Shown here one piece after another: positions 46,820 through 56,429 of a DNA stretch of 64,000 nt. Under the pieces are notes generated by a model. It did not search any database. It was not told the origin of the DNA and saw only the letters and a program-made list of their open reading frames with translations. The translations under genes and the position numbers were made by a program. Numbering within the stretch: the stretch's first letter is position 1; every line of letters begins with the position of its first letter. Origin of the DNA: an uncultured Opitutia bacterium (lineage in GTDB: Bacteria; Verrucomicrobiota; Verrucomicrobiia; Opitutales; Opitutaceae); assembly GCA_903855985.1 (NCBI GenBank), contig CAIOAO010000011.1, positions 16,057 through 80,056 on the forward strand, written 5' to 3'.

Positions 46820-48313
46820 TCAGCACAGTTGATACTCGGGGGACTGAAGCAGCGTAACAGTGGCGCGGCGGAGGCGGCGCAGTTTTGGGGGACCATCGGC
46901 GTGATCCACGGCGAGGAACTTTCGCACGCTGTCACGAAACGGCGGGGCGGCGGGAAGGGCGAGAAAATTGGCCAGTAGGTGGTCGGTCGCGGCGGCGGCA
47001 TCGAGTGCGGCGAGCGGGGCGAGGAGGACGTCGGAGGCGGTGAAGTTGCTCGTGCCGTTGGCGCGCGCGGCGACGAGCTCAATCTGTTCGTCGGCGTTGA
47101 GATTGTCCTCCTTGATGGGGGAGAACAGCGATTCCACGAGTTGGCGGCGCACGCCGAGCGTGGCGGAGTTGATCCAGTTGCGGCCGCCGACCCAGCCGCG
47201 GACATTGGGGGGATTGAAGAGCATCTGGCCCATCTGGCGGAGCGGGTTCAGGACCGAGCGCGGCAGCGGTGCGACGCTCAGGTCGAGGTCCTGCACGAGC
47301 CCGAGGTAGAACTGCACGGGGCTCTTGATGAAGTCGCCGCGAAACTCCCTGGCGTAGAAGAGGCGGCTGCCGAAGAAACGCAGGGCGAGGACGCGCAGGT
47401 CGTAGTCCCGGGCGCGCCACCAGGCACCGAGTTCCTGGAGGTACCCGGGCGGCAGGGGGGTGTCGGAGAGGTAGAATTTCACCATCTCATGCGGCAGGAA
47501 GGCGCCGGCGGCCGGCTGCCGGAAGGCAAGATCGATCACGTCATCGCCGGTGAAGTGGCCGCTCTGGCCGAAGATCGTCTTCGACGAGGCGTCGTGCTGG
47601 CCGGGGACGAAGCGGAACACCCCGAATTGCTGCCGGTAGCCGGTGAAGGCGCGGGCGGACTCCTTGATGTCCTGTTCGGAATAGTTGCCCTCGCCGAGGA
47701 GAAACAGCTCGAAGAGTTCGCGGGCGAAATTCTCGTTGGGGTCGCCGCGCTTGCTCTGGTTCAGGTCGAGGTAGCTGATCATCGCGGGGGAGCGCGAGAC
47801 GGCCTTCGCGAGCACGGGCGCGGGCCCGAAGCCGTGACGGGTGAGCAGGTCGAAGTGGTTCCAGATCAGCGCGGCGTTTTTGACCTTCTCGACGGCGACA
47901 ACGTAGACATCGCTGAGAAAGAGCACCCACTTGGCGCACGCGGCATTCTGTGGCTGCGCGGCGAACTGCAGCCACTTGATGCTCATGTCCTGGATGGCGA
48001 CCTGGCTGCGCTCACGCGCTTCGCGCTGGAGGCGTTGTTTTTCGGGGCCCTGCTGGGCCTGGGCGAGGCTGCGGGCCATTTGCGGGACGTTCTCCTTGAG
48101 ATGGGCAACCAGCCGGGGCTCGGAGAACAGCGCAGGTTGCGCGGGGAAGAGCCGGTCAAGTGTGGCGGCGAGGCCGTCGGTGGTGGCGCGGGCGACCTCG
48201 GCGGGAAGGGCGGACCAGCCGGCGCGACGCAGGAGATGGCGCGCGGCGTCGGCGTTCCATTCCGCGGCGGGCAACGGCTCCCAGGCCTCGGTCGCGGGGT
48301 AAGTGAGCTTCAT
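46820..48313 (-). CDS. DUF1800 protein
   Basis: HLLRRAGWSALPAEV; NENFARELFELFLLGEGNYSEQDIKESARAFTGY; NPPNVRGWVGGRNWIN. Confidence 0.94.
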   Translation of the reverse strand: MKLTYPATEAWEPLPAAEWNADAARHLLRRAGWSALPAEVARATTDGLAATLDRLFPAQPALFSEPRLVAHLKENVPQMARSLAQAQQGPEKQRLQREARERSQVAIQDMSIKWLQFAAQPQNAACAKWVLFLSDVYVVAVEKVKNAALIWNHFDLLTRHGFGPAPVLAKAVSRSPAMISYLDLNQSKRGDPNENFARELFELFLLGEGNYSEQDIKESARAFTGYRQQFGVFRFVPGQHDASSKTIFGQSGHFTGDDVIDLAFRQPAAGAFLPHEMVKFYLSDTPLPPGYLQELGAWWRARDYDLRVLALRFFGSRLFYAREFRGDFIKSPVQFYLGLVQDLDLSVAPLPRSVLNPLRQMGQMLFNPPNVRGWVGGRNWINSATLGVRRQLVESLFSPIKEDNLNADEQIELVAARANGTSNFTASDVLLAPLAALDAAAATDHLLANFLALPAAPPFRDSVRKFLAVDHADGPPKLRRLRRATVTLLQSPEYQLC

Positions 48314-48358
48314 GCCGCTAATGACGCCGCAAACGGGTGCCGGTTTCGCGGGACGAAA

Positions 48359-49510
48359 CTAAACCCCGAGGGCGGTGCGGTAGAGCCGGGGCACGCGCTT
48401 GCTCACGGAGCAGAGGGTTTCCCACGGAATGGTGTCGGCCCAGCGGCTGAACTCGGACACGGAAATTTCGGCGCCGTCCTGGCGGCCGACGAGGACGACC
48501 TCATCGCCGCATTTCACGCCGGGCACGCCGGTGACGTCCACGATGGTCTGGTCCATGGTGACGCGGCCCAGCACCGGGCAGCGCTGGCCGGCGATGAGCA
48601 CCTGGGCGCGGTTGCTGACGGAGCGGGGAATGCCGTCGCCGTAGCCGGCGCAGAGCACGGCGATCACGGTGTCCCGGGTAAGCGTGTGGGTTCGGCCGTA
48701 ACTGACGGTGGTGCCGCGGGGGAGGGTTTTCGTGATGCCGACGCGCGTGCGGAAACTGAGGACCGGCTCGGTGTGCACCTGGGCCAGCAGGGAGTTGGGA
48801 TGGGGGAGGATGCCGAACTGGAGCAGGCCGACGCGCACGGCGTTGAACGGGCTCGCGCCGGGCATGGTCTCGAGGCCGGAGCTGTTGTCGGCGTGGACGA
48901 AGAGTTCGCTGAGCTTGATGCCCTCGCAGCGGGCGAGGGCCGCGAGGAAGCGACGGCGCTGTTCCTCGGTGAAGGCGGAGTCGTCGTCCGGGCTGGCGAA
49001 GTGGGTGAAAACACCGGCCAGCCGCAGGTGCGGGGACGCGGCGATTTGGGCGTAAAGCGCGGGCGCCTGTTCGTGCCACACGCCGAGCCGGCCCATGCCG
49101 GTGTCGATTTTCAAGTGCACGGCGACGGGCCGGCCGGCGGCGCGGCCGACGGCATCGAAGCGCTGCACCTCGTCGGCGGTGGAGACCGTGGCGGCGAGAT
49201 CGTAGTCGGCGAGGTAGTGATCCTCCTCGGGCAGCAGCGGGCTGAGCAGGAGGACGGGCCAGCCGGGCCCGAGTTCGCGCACGGCGGTTGCCTCGGCGAG
49301 CGTGGCCACGGCGAAGAGATCGGCGCCGGAGTGCATCAGCCTCGCGACGGTCTGGTGCAGGCCGTGGCCGTAGGCGTCGGCCTTCACCACGGCGACGTAG
49401 CGGATATGTGCGGGCAGGGAGGCACGGATGAGGCGCAGGTTGCGTTCCAGGGCCGCGAGATCGATCTCGGCCCAGCAACGGAGGGGCAGGCGGGAGTTGG
49501 GGGCGTTCAT
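48359..49510 (-). CDS. alr: Alanine racemase
   Basis: RCWAEIDLAALERNLRLI; AVVKADAYGHGL; VHLKIDTGMGRLG; GYGDGIPRSVSNRAQVLI. Confidence 0.96.
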   Translation of the reverse strand: MNAPNSRLPLRCWAEIDLAALERNLRLIRASLPAHIRYVAVVKADAYGHGLHQTVARLMHSGADLFAVATLAEATAVRELGPGWPVLLLSPLLPEEDHYLADYDLAATVSTADEVQRFDAVGRAAGRPVAVHLKIDTGMGRLGVWHEQAPALYAQIAASPHLRLAGVFTHFASPDDDSAFTEEQRRRFLAALARCEGIKLSELFVHADNSSGLETMPGASPFNAVRVGLLQFGILPHPNSLLAQVHTEPVLSFRTRVGITKTLPRGTTVSYGRTHTLTRDTVIAVLCAGYGDGIPRSVSNRAQVLIAGQRCPVLGRVTMDQTIVDVTGVPGVKCGDEVVLVGRQDGAEISVSEFSRWADTIPWETLCSVSKRVPRLYRTALGV

Positions 49511-50133
49511 GGGGCGCGGTGAACCTGGGGAGTCCAGGTGGCGTAACTCGGTTCCTCGTGGAGAAACGCATCGGGCGCGTCCGTGGCGTGAAACAGGTCA
49601 CGGTCGGCGACCACGGGCAGCAATTGGGCGAGCGAGTAGGAGGTGGTGGTCACGCCGGCGGGCAGGGCGGACCAGTGCCGGAAGCCTTCGGGCATGACGA
49701 GCTCGCCGGTGAGTTCGGCCGTGGGAACCCGGCGCAGTCCCGCGCTCAGGGTGATGCAGTGCCAGGCCTCGCGCCGGGCGTCGGCGATGATCGTGGCGCC
49801 GGGACGGTTGAGCGCCTGCGCCACGATCGCGAGACTGTGATAGGCGAACATCGGTCGGGGCGTGAGGACGCCCCAGGTGCGCAGGGCCATGGCCACGGTG
49901 CGAATGCCGAGGACGGACCCGGGGCCGTCGCAGTACACGAAAGCGCCGGCCTCAGCGGGCTGGATGGAGAGTTCCTCGAGACACCGGAAGACACCCACGC
50001 CTGATTCCTCATCCGAACCGGCCCAGCGCGCCGGCTGGTCGGGTCTGAGCCAGCCGACCTGGATCCGGGCCGAGGCGGCATCGATGAGCAGCAAGGGTCC
50101 GTGGGCGGCGAGAAGTTGACGAAGGCTGGGCAT
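49507..50133 (-). CDS. tsaB: TsaB-like tRNA threonylcarbamoyladenosine biosynthesis protein
   Basis: LLLIDAASARIQVGW; GPGSVLGIRTVAMALRTW; IIADARREAWHCI; divergent from canonical TsaB. Confidence 0.75.
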   Translation of the reverse strand: MPSLRQLLAAHGPLLLIDAASARIQVGWLRPDQPARWAGSDEESGVGVFRCLEELSIQPAEAGAFVYCDGPGSVLGIRTVAMALRTWGVLTPRPMFAYHSLAIVAQALNRPGATIIADARREAWHCITLSAGLRRVPTAELTGELVMPEGFRHWSALPAGVTTTSYSLAQLLPVVADRDLFHATDAPDAFLHEEPSYATWTPQVHRAP

Positions 50134-50219
50134 GGTTCCCGGCAGCCACGAAACGGCGGGTAACCGCGGCGCGCAAGCGTGCAGAATCCGGCATTGACCG
50201 GGCTGGCCGGCGACGTAGC

Positions 50220-51584
50220 GTGACCGATTCTCACTCTAGAAACCACTCCGCATCCCTTCCCGTGAACGTCCAACTCAACTCCGTTTCCGATACGCGCAAG
50301 AACCTCGTCGTCACGCTCGACAAGAGCGAAGTCGACACCGAACACCAGGCCGTCGTGGCCGAGTTCAGCCAGATGGCCAAAATCCCGGGCTTCCGCCCGG
50401 GCAAGGCACCGGCGGCGATGGTCGTGAAGCGCTTCGGCAAGGAGATCGCCGAGGAGTTCAAACAGAAGGTCGTGAGCAAGGCCTACCGCGGCGCCCTCGA
50501 GCAGCAGAAGCTCGACGTGCTGAATGTCGTCAATGTCGAGCCGGGTCAGGTCGAGGCCGGCCTGTCCGCCGCCATCACCATCACCCTCGATGTGCGCCCC
50601 GAGTTCCAGCTGCCCGAGTATAGCGGCCTGGAGACCACGGTGGCGTCCACGGATGCGACCGACGCCGAGGTGGACCAGATCATCGAGAGCCTCCGCAGCG
50701 AGCGCGCCGAGTTCAAGACGGCCGAGCGTCCGTCGGCGAAGGGTGACTATGTGAAGCTGGCCTACGAAGGCACGGTGGACGGCAAGCCGATCGCGGAGCT
50801 TGCGGCCGACAAGCAGATTTACGGCAAGGTCCCGCAGACGTGGGAAGAGGTCGAGGGTGCCAACGAGGGCGTCATTCCCGGTCTCGGCAAGGATCTCGCG
50901 GGCGTGAAGGCCGGCGACAAGAAGAACGTGAACATCACCTTCCCCGCCGATTTCGCGCCGGTCCCGGCGCTGGCGGGCAAGAACGCCGTCTATGCGATCG
51001 AGGTGCAGGAAGTGCGCGAGCGCGCGCTGCCGCCGCTGGACGAGGCCTTCTTCAAGGCCAACCAGGTGGACGACCTCGCCGCGCTGAAGACCAGCGTGAG
51101 CAACAATCTCAAGCTCCAGAAGGAGCACCAGAACCGCTCCGAGCAGCGCCGGCAGGTCATCGACGCGCTGGCCGCGAAGGTGGAGTTCGCCGTGCCGGAC
51201 TCGCTCGTCGAGAACGAGACGCAGGGCGTGCTCCGCCAGTTCATCGAGGAGAACATGCGCCGCGGCATCCCGCAGGAGCAGTTCGAGAAGGACAAGAAGC
51301 AGCTCTTCGACAACGCCCGCCAGGCCGCGACGAAGCGCGTGAAGGTCCAGCTGATGCTCGCGAAGATCGCCGAGGCCGAGAAGCTCACGGTGACCGAGAA
51401 GGACATCGACACCTTCATCTACCGCGAGGCGATGCGCACGCAGCAGAAGCCGGACAAGCTCGTGAAGGTCCTCAGCAGCGACCGCGAGCAGCTCCGCGCC
51501 GTCCAGCAGTCCATCATTTTCGACAAGTCGGTTGATTTTCTGGTGTCCAAGGCTAAGGTGTCGACCACACCGAAGGCCTCCTAA
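50220..51584 (+). CDS. tig: Trigger factor (start may be GTG at 50262)
   Basis: [47 protein letters not shown]-like [15 protein letters not shown]. Confidence 0.95.
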   Translation: MTDSHSRNHSASLPVNVQLNSVSDTRKNLVVTLDKSEVDTEHQAVVAEFSQMAKIPGFRPGKAPAAMVVKRFGKEIAEEFKQKVVSKAYRGALEQQKLDVLNVVNVEPGQVEAGLSAAITITLDVRPEFQLPEYSGLETTVASTDATDAEVDQIIESLRSERAEFKTAERPSAKGDYVKLAYEGTVDGKPIAELAADKQIYGKVPQTWEEVEGANEGVIPGLGKDLAGVKAGDKKNVNITFPADFAPVPALAGKNAVYAIEVQEVRERALPPLDEAFFKANQVDDLAALKTSVSNNLKLQKEHQNRSEQRRQVIDALAAKVEFAVPDSLVENETQGVLRQFIEENMRRGIPQEQFEKDKKQLFDNARQAATKRVKVQLMLAKIAEAEKLTVTEKDIDTFIYREAMRTQQKPDKLVKVLSSDREQLRAVQQSIIFDKSVDFLVSKAKVSTTPKAS

Positions 51585-51607
51585 ACGACACTCTACAATC
51601 AATCCCT

Positions 51608-52228
51608 GTGAGCTACTACGTCCCCCTTGTCATTGAAAACACCGGCCGCGGCGAGCGGTCGATGGACATCTATTCCCGTCTGCTGAAGGACCGCATCATC
51701 TTCATCGGCACGCCGATTGACGACATGGTCGCCAACCTGGTGATCGCCCAGCTGCTGTTCCTCCAGATGGAGGATGCCAAGAAGGACGTCTTCCTTTACA
51801 TCAACTCACCCGGCGGCGTGGTGACCAGCGGCATGGCCATCTACGACACGATGCGCTTCATGCCGTACGACATTGCCACTTACTGCATCGGCATGGCGGC
51901 CAGCATGAGCACCGTGCTCCTCGCCGGCGGGACCAAGGGCAAGCGCTTCGCGCTTCCCAACAGCCGTGTCATGATCCACCAGCCCAGCGGCGGCGCGGGC
52001 GGGCAGACGGCGGACATCGCCATTGCGGCCAAGGAGATCCTCCGCTGGCGCAAGACGCTCAATGACACGCTGGCCCTGCACACCGGCAAGACGGCCGACC
52101 AGATTGAGAAGGATTCGGACCGCGACTACTACCTGAGCGCCGAGGAGGCCAAGGCCTACGGCATCGTGGATCACGTCGTCCAGTCCACCCGCGAGGCCCA
52201 GGCCATCGCCGTGCAAAGCGCCGCCTGA
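51608..52228 (+). CDS. clpP: ATP-dependent Clp protease proteolytic subunit
   Basis: [42 protein letters not shown]. Confidence 0.97.
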   Translation: MSYYVPLVIENTGRGERSMDIYSRLLKDRIIFIGTPIDDMVANLVIAQLLFLQMEDAKKDVFLYINSPGGVVTSGMAIYDTMRFMPYDIATYCIGMAASMSTVLLAGGTKGKRFALPNSRVMIHQPSGGAGGQTADIAIAAKEILRWRKTLNDTLALHTGKTADQIEKDSDRDYYLSAEEAKAYGIVDHVVQSTREAQAIAVQSAA

Positions 52229-52289
52229 AGAGTGGTTTAGGACATTCTCCGGCCTCGACACCGGTTCGTCCGGCGCGACACCCTTTCCC

Positions 52290-53585
52290 ATGGCCAAGTC
52301 TTCACGCATGACGCTCTGTTCCTTCTGCGGCAAGTCGCAGGCGGAAGTGAAAAAGATTATCGCCGGTCCCGGCGTATATATCTGCGACTCTTGCGTTAAC
52401 GTCTGCAAGACGATCATCGATCGCGAGGTCAAGGCGCCCACTACCGAGGCCAAGCCGGCCTTCCGGCTGATCAAGCCGTCGGAGATCAAGAAGACCCTCG
52501 ATGACCACGTCATTGGCCAGGATCACGCCAAGAAGGTCCTTTCAGTCGCGGTCTACAACCACTTCAAGCGCCTCAATTTCAACGCTGGCGAGCCCCTGAA
52601 GGACTCGATGACGCTGTCGCCCGAGTTTGACGGCGTTGAGGTCGAGAAGAGCAACATCCTGCTCGTGGGCCCGACCGGCTCCGGCAAGACCCTGCTCGCC
52701 CGCACCCTGGCCAAGATCCTCGATGTGCCGTTCGCGATTTCCGATGCGACGACGCTGACCGAGGCGGGTTATGTCGGCGAAGACGTCGAGAACGTCGTTC
52801 TCCGGCTGCTCCAGAACGCCAACTACGACGTGAAGCGCGCCGAGTGTGGCATCATTTACATCGACGAAATCGACAAGATCGGCCGCAAGACCGAGAACGT
52901 TTCCATCACGCGCGACGTGTCCGGCGAGGGTGTGCAGCAGGCGCTGCTGAAGATCCTTGAAGGCACCACCTGCAACGTGCCCCCGCAGGGCGGCCGCAAG
53001 CACCCGAATCAGGAATACGTCCAGATCAACACGTCGAACATCCTCTTCATCTGCGGCGGCGCCTTTGTCGGCCTCGACGCGATGGTGCAGCGTCGCCTCG
53101 GTTCGCGCAGCCTCGGCTTTTCCGCCGTCGCCGCGCAGCAGGACGAGACGCTTGCGCCGGAGCAGCTGATGAAGTCGCTGACGCCCGAGGATCTGATCCG
53201 CTTTGGCATGATCCCGGAGTTCATCGGCCGCCTGCCGGTCGTGTCGGTGCTGGACCAGCTCAAGATCGCCGATCTCGAGAAGATCCTGCTCAAGACGAAG
53301 AACGCCACGGTGAAGCAGTACTCGAAGCTCTTCGCGATGGACGGCGTGCGCCTGAAGTTCACGCCCGACGCCGTGCGGGCGATCGCGGCCAAGGCCATCG
53401 AGCTGAAGACGGGCGCCCGCGCCCTCCGCTCGATCATGGAAAATCTCATGCTCGAGGTGATGTACGAGCTGCCGCAGCGCGAGGATGTGACGGAAGTCGT
53501 CATCAACTCCGCCGTCGTCGCCGGCCGCCAGAAGCCGACCCTGCGTCGCGCCGGAAAGACCGAGGCGAAGCAGAACGCGGCCTGA
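52290..53585 (+). CDS. clpX: ATP-dependent Clp protease ATP-binding subunit ClpX
   Basis: [58 protein letters not shown]. Confidence 0.98.
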   Translation: MAKSSRMTLCSFCGKSQAEVKKIIAGPGVYICDSCVNVCKTIIDREVKAPTTEAKPAFRLIKPSEIKKTLDDHVIGQDHAKKVLSVAVYNHFKRLNFNAGEPLKDSMTLSPEFDGVEVEKSNILLVGPTGSGKTLLARTLAKILDVPFAISDATTLTEAGYVGEDVENVVLRLLQNANYDVKRAECGIIYIDEIDKIGRKTENVSITRDVSGEGVQQALLKILEGTTCNVPPQGGRKHPNQEYVQINTSNILFICGGAFVGLDAMVQRRLGSRSLGFSAVAAQQDETLAPEQLMKSLTPEDLIRFGMIPEFIGRLPVVSVLDQLKIADLEKILLKTKNATVKQYSKLFAMDGVRLKFTPDAVRAIAAKAIELKTGARALRSIMENLMLEVMYELPQREDVTEVVINSAVVAGRQKPTLRRAGKTEAKQNAA

Positions 53586-53616
53586 GCGCGCTGCGCGCGC
53601 GGAGATCGCAGTTCGC

Positions 53617-53678
53617 GTAGGGCGGGTCTTTGACCCGCCTTTTTTGCGCTCCGCAGGCGGGTCAAAGACCCGCCCTAC
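53617..53678. repeat. 23-bp inverted repeat, each arm itself palindromic; first arm also acts as clpX terminator candidate
   Basis: gtagggcgggtctttgacccgcc (53617-53639) + T6; ggcgggtcaaagacccgccctac (53656-53678). Confidence 0.85.
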
Positions 53679-53721
53679 CTCTGAACGTCGCTCGCTTAAC
53701 AGCGTTATTCGGAGCAGCTAG

Positions 53722-54786
53722 TCACCAGTGAGCGTAGTCGCCCTTTTCGAGGCCTTTGGCGAACTCGACGAGGAGCTTAACGCAGCGTTCCACGTCCTCG
53801 AGGTCGACGACTTCGCTGGGGGTGTGCATGTAGCGCAGGGGAATGGACACCACGCCGGTGGCCACGCCGCCGCGGCCCATCTGGAGGGCGCGGGCGTCGG
53901 TGCCGGTCGGACGCGGGTCGGCGGCGATCTGGACGGGCATCTTGAGCTTCTTGGCGGCCGCCAGGAGGCGCTGGAAGACCTTGGGGTTCGCGTTGGCGCC
54001 GCGGCAGAGGATCGGGCCGCCGCCGAGTGTCGTTTCGCCGAACTTGCGGTTGTCGGAGTCGGGGTGGTCGGTCGCGTGGTCCACGTCCACGGCGATGGCA
54101 ATGTGCGGGTTCACGGCGTAAGCGGCGGTGGTGGCGCCGCGGACGCCGATTTCCTCCTGGGAGGTGGCGACGCTGACGACCTTGGCGGCGAGCTTCTTCT
54201 CCTTGGCGAGCCGGATGAGGACTTCGCCGACGATGTAGGCGCCGACCTTGTTGTCGAACGCGCGGGCGGCGCCGATGCTGCCGTGGAAGAGCTCGAACTC
54301 GTGGTCGTAGGTCACGGAATCGCCGATGGCGATGCGGGCGAGGGCCTCTTTCTTCGACTTGGCGCCGATATCGATCCAGATCTCGTGGATCTCGGGGACC
54401 TTCTTGCGGTCGGCCTCTTCCATAAGGTGCACGGCGCGTTTGCCGGTGACGCCTTTGACCGGGCCGTTGGCGGTCTGGATGATGACGCGGCGACCGGAAA
54501 TCACGGTGCGGTCATGGCCGCCGATGGTGTCGAAGTAGATGTAACCGTCCTTGTTGACGTAGGTGATGATGAGGCCGAGCTCGTCCATGTGGCCGGCGAG
54601 CATGAAGACCGGGTCGCCGGAAGGATTGAGCGTGGCGATGCGGTTGCCCATCGCGTCCATCGCATAGGTGTCGGCGGCGGGTTTGACGTGGCGGTCGAAG
54701 ACGGCCTGGGCCTCGGCCTCGTAGCCGGAAGGCGAGCGGGCGTGGAGCAGTTCGGTGAGGAAAGCAGGGGCTTGATACGTGGACAT
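53722..54786 (-). CDS. M42-family metallopeptidase
   Basis: SPSGYEAEAQAVF; LAGHMDELGLIITYV; RAFDNKVGAYI; TSQEEIGVRGA; DVDHATDHP. Confidence 0.94.
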   Translation of the reverse strand: MSTYQAPAFLTELLHARSPSGYEAEAQAVFDRHVKPAADTYAMDAMGNRIATLNPSGDPVFMLAGHMDELGLIITYVNKDGYIYFDTIGGHDRTVISGRRVIIQTANGPVKGVTGKRAVHLMEEADRKKVPEIHEIWIDIGAKSKKEALARIAIGDSVTYDHEFELFHGSIGAARAFDNKVGAYIVGEVLIRLAKEKKLAAKVVSVATSQEEIGVRGATTAAYAVNPHIAIAVDVDHATDHPDSDNRKFGETTLGGGPILCRGANANPKVFQRLLAAAKKLKMPVQIAADPRPTGTDARALQMGRGGVATGVVSIPLRYMHTPSEVVDLEDVERCVKLLVEFAKGLEKGDYAHW

Positions 54787-54870
54787 GGGGCAAAGGTCGC
54801 CCAAGTCGGGCGCGGCGCAAAGAAAATTTCTCTTTGCCACCGCGCACCTGGAATGAGTTCTTGGGGGTTC

Positions 54871-55599
54871 ATGACCATCTATCCCGCCATCGACATCAAG
54901 GGCGGCCGCGCCGTGCGGCTGACGCAGGGGCGTGCCGATCAGGAGACCGTGTATGCGGAGAACCCGGCGGATGTGGCGGCGCAGTTCAAGGCGGCCGGCA
55001 GCACGTGGGTGCACGTGGTGGACCTTGACGGGGCTTTCGCCGGCGAGCCGCAGAACCTCGCCGCAGTGCAGGCGATTGCGGGGCTGGGGATGAAGGTTCA
55101 ACTCGGCGGCGGCCTGCGCACGCGGGCGTCCGTGGAGCGCGCACTGGGCTTTGGCGTGAGCCGGGTGGTCATCGGGACTCGCGCGGCGGAGAGTGAGGCT
55201 TTCGTGGGCGAGCTCGTGCAGGCGTTTGGCGACAAGATCGCGGTCGGCATCGACGCCAAGAACGGCCAGGTCGCGGTCAAGGGCTGGGTTGCCACGGCAG
55301 GCATGAGTGCGCTGGCACTGGCGCACCGGATGGATGCGCTGGGCGTGAGGACGCTGATTCACACGGACATTGGCACGGACGGCATGTTGACGGGGCCGAA
55401 TTACCCGGCGCAGGAGGCGATGCTGCTGGCGGGCAAATTCAACGTGATTGCGAGCGGCGGCGTGAGCCGGCGCGAGGATGTGGTCGAGCTGGCGAAGCTG
55501 GCGCAGCGTCACGCCCGGTTGGACGGGGTGATCGTGGGCAAGGCGCTCTACGAAAAGCGCGTGGACCTGGTGGACCTGCTGGCGATCGCGAAGGGCTGA
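54871..55599 (+). CDS. hisA: HisA (phosphoribosylformimino-5-aminoimidazole carboxamide ribotide isomerase)
   Basis: MTIYPAIDIKGGRAVRLTQG; WVHVVDLDGAF; LGGGLRT; TDIGTDGMLTGPN; IASGGVS. Confidence 0.95.
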   Translation: MTIYPAIDIKGGRAVRLTQGRADQETVYAENPADVAAQFKAAGSTWVHVVDLDGAFAGEPQNLAAVQAIAGLGMKVQLGGGLRTRASVERALGFGVSRVVIGTRAAESEAFVGELVQAFGDKIAVGIDAKNGQVAVKGWVATAGMSALALAHRMDALGVRTLIHTDIGTDGMLTGPNYPAQEAMLLAGKFNVIASGGVSRREDVVELAKLAQRHARLDGVIVGKALYEKRVDLVDLLAIAKG

Positions 55600-55614
55600 G
55601 TTGGTGCGGCGGAG

Positions 55615-55637
55615 CACCCTTCGACAGGCTCAGGGTG
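55615..55637. repeat. Widespread imperfect palindrome cacccttcgacaggctcagggtg
   Basis: caccct/agggtg arms; sequence type recalled as common in many bacterial genomes. Confidence 0.6.
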
Positions 55638-55661
55638 GCCCAAAGCGCCGGGCCTTTGCGC

Positions 55662-56429
55662 CTACGCTTTGGGCCAAAACAGCAGGTCGTGCCCGATGAG
55701 GGCGTGGCCGCTGCCGGAATCCGTGCCGATGGCGGCGTGCTGATAGCCCAGGGGCATGAGCAAATCGAACACCCCCTGCACCTCGGCTTCGCTATGGAAG
55801 GCGACGATCAGGATGGGGTGGCGGGAAGTGATGGTCTGGCGGGCCCCGGCGAGGGCGTGGTGCGCGTGGCCCTCGACGTCCACCTTGATGAAATCGGGCG
55901 AACGGAGCTGGCCGTTCGCAACGAGCTCATCGAGCGCCACCGTGCGCACCCCGACCGGCTGGGTGACCGCGCCGGGCGTTTCGTTTTCGTAGGCCAGATG
56001 CGTGGTGGTGCTGCGCAGGTCGCCATACGTGAGCAACTCGGCGGTGCCGGCGCGGTCGGAAACGGCGGCTTCAAACGTCTTCAGCCGGGTCAGGCCGTTC
56101 ATCCGCCGGTGTCGCTCAAGGCGCGCGAAGCTCACGGGGTTGGGTTCAAAGGCGGCGACTTCGCCGGTGGGTCCCACGTGGCGCGCGAGTCCCACGCTGT
56201 AGATGCCGAAGTGGGCGCCCAGATCCCAGCAACTCCAGCCCTCGATGTCGCCGAACCGGGCCAGGGTCGCATGCATGGCGGGTTCCTGGGTGCCGCGCCA
56301 GTAGGCGCTCCACGGGTAAAGCGTCCAGCGTGCGCCTGCGGCGACCCCGCTCCGCACCGTCACGGGCCAGTATTGGAGGCGGGTGAGCCCGAGGAATCCG
56401 TCGAGAAAACGACCCAGGACGCGCCTCAT
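55662..56429 (-). CDS. FkbM-family methyltransferase (start trimmed to MRRVLG)
   Basis: CWDLGAHFGIYSVGLARHVGPTGEVAAFEPNP; DFIKVDVEGHAHHALAGA. Confidence 0.9.
   Translation of the reverse strand: MRRVLGRFLDGFLGLTRLQYWPVTVRSGVAAGARWTLYPWSAYWRGTQEPAMHATLARFGDIEGWSCWDLGAHFGIYSVGLARHVGPTGEVAAFEPNPVSFARLERHRRMNGLTRLKTFEAAVSDRAGTAELLTYGDLRSTTTHLAYENETPGAVTQPVGVRTVALDELVANGQLRSPDFIKVDVEGHAHHALAGARQTITSRHPILIVAFHSEAEVQGVFDLLMPLGYQHAAIGTDSGSGHALIGHDLLFWPKA

Noticed and set aside
44787-46832. 681-aa plus-strand ORF
   Set aside because: Overlaps ugd in another frame and runs antisense to DUF1501; no domain
46979-49522. 847-aa plus-strand ORF opposite DUF1800 and alr
   Set aside because: Antisense artefact spanning two confident minus-strand genes and their spacer
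53728-55599. 623-aa form of HisA
   Set aside because: HisA begins at MTIYPAIDIKGGRAVRL (54871); the upstream part is antisense to the peptidase
53722-55617. 631-aa form of the M42 peptidase reaching back over hisA
   Set aside because: The peptidase domain starts at MSTYQAPAFLTELLHARSPSGYEAE (54786); the N-terminal extension is antisense to hisA
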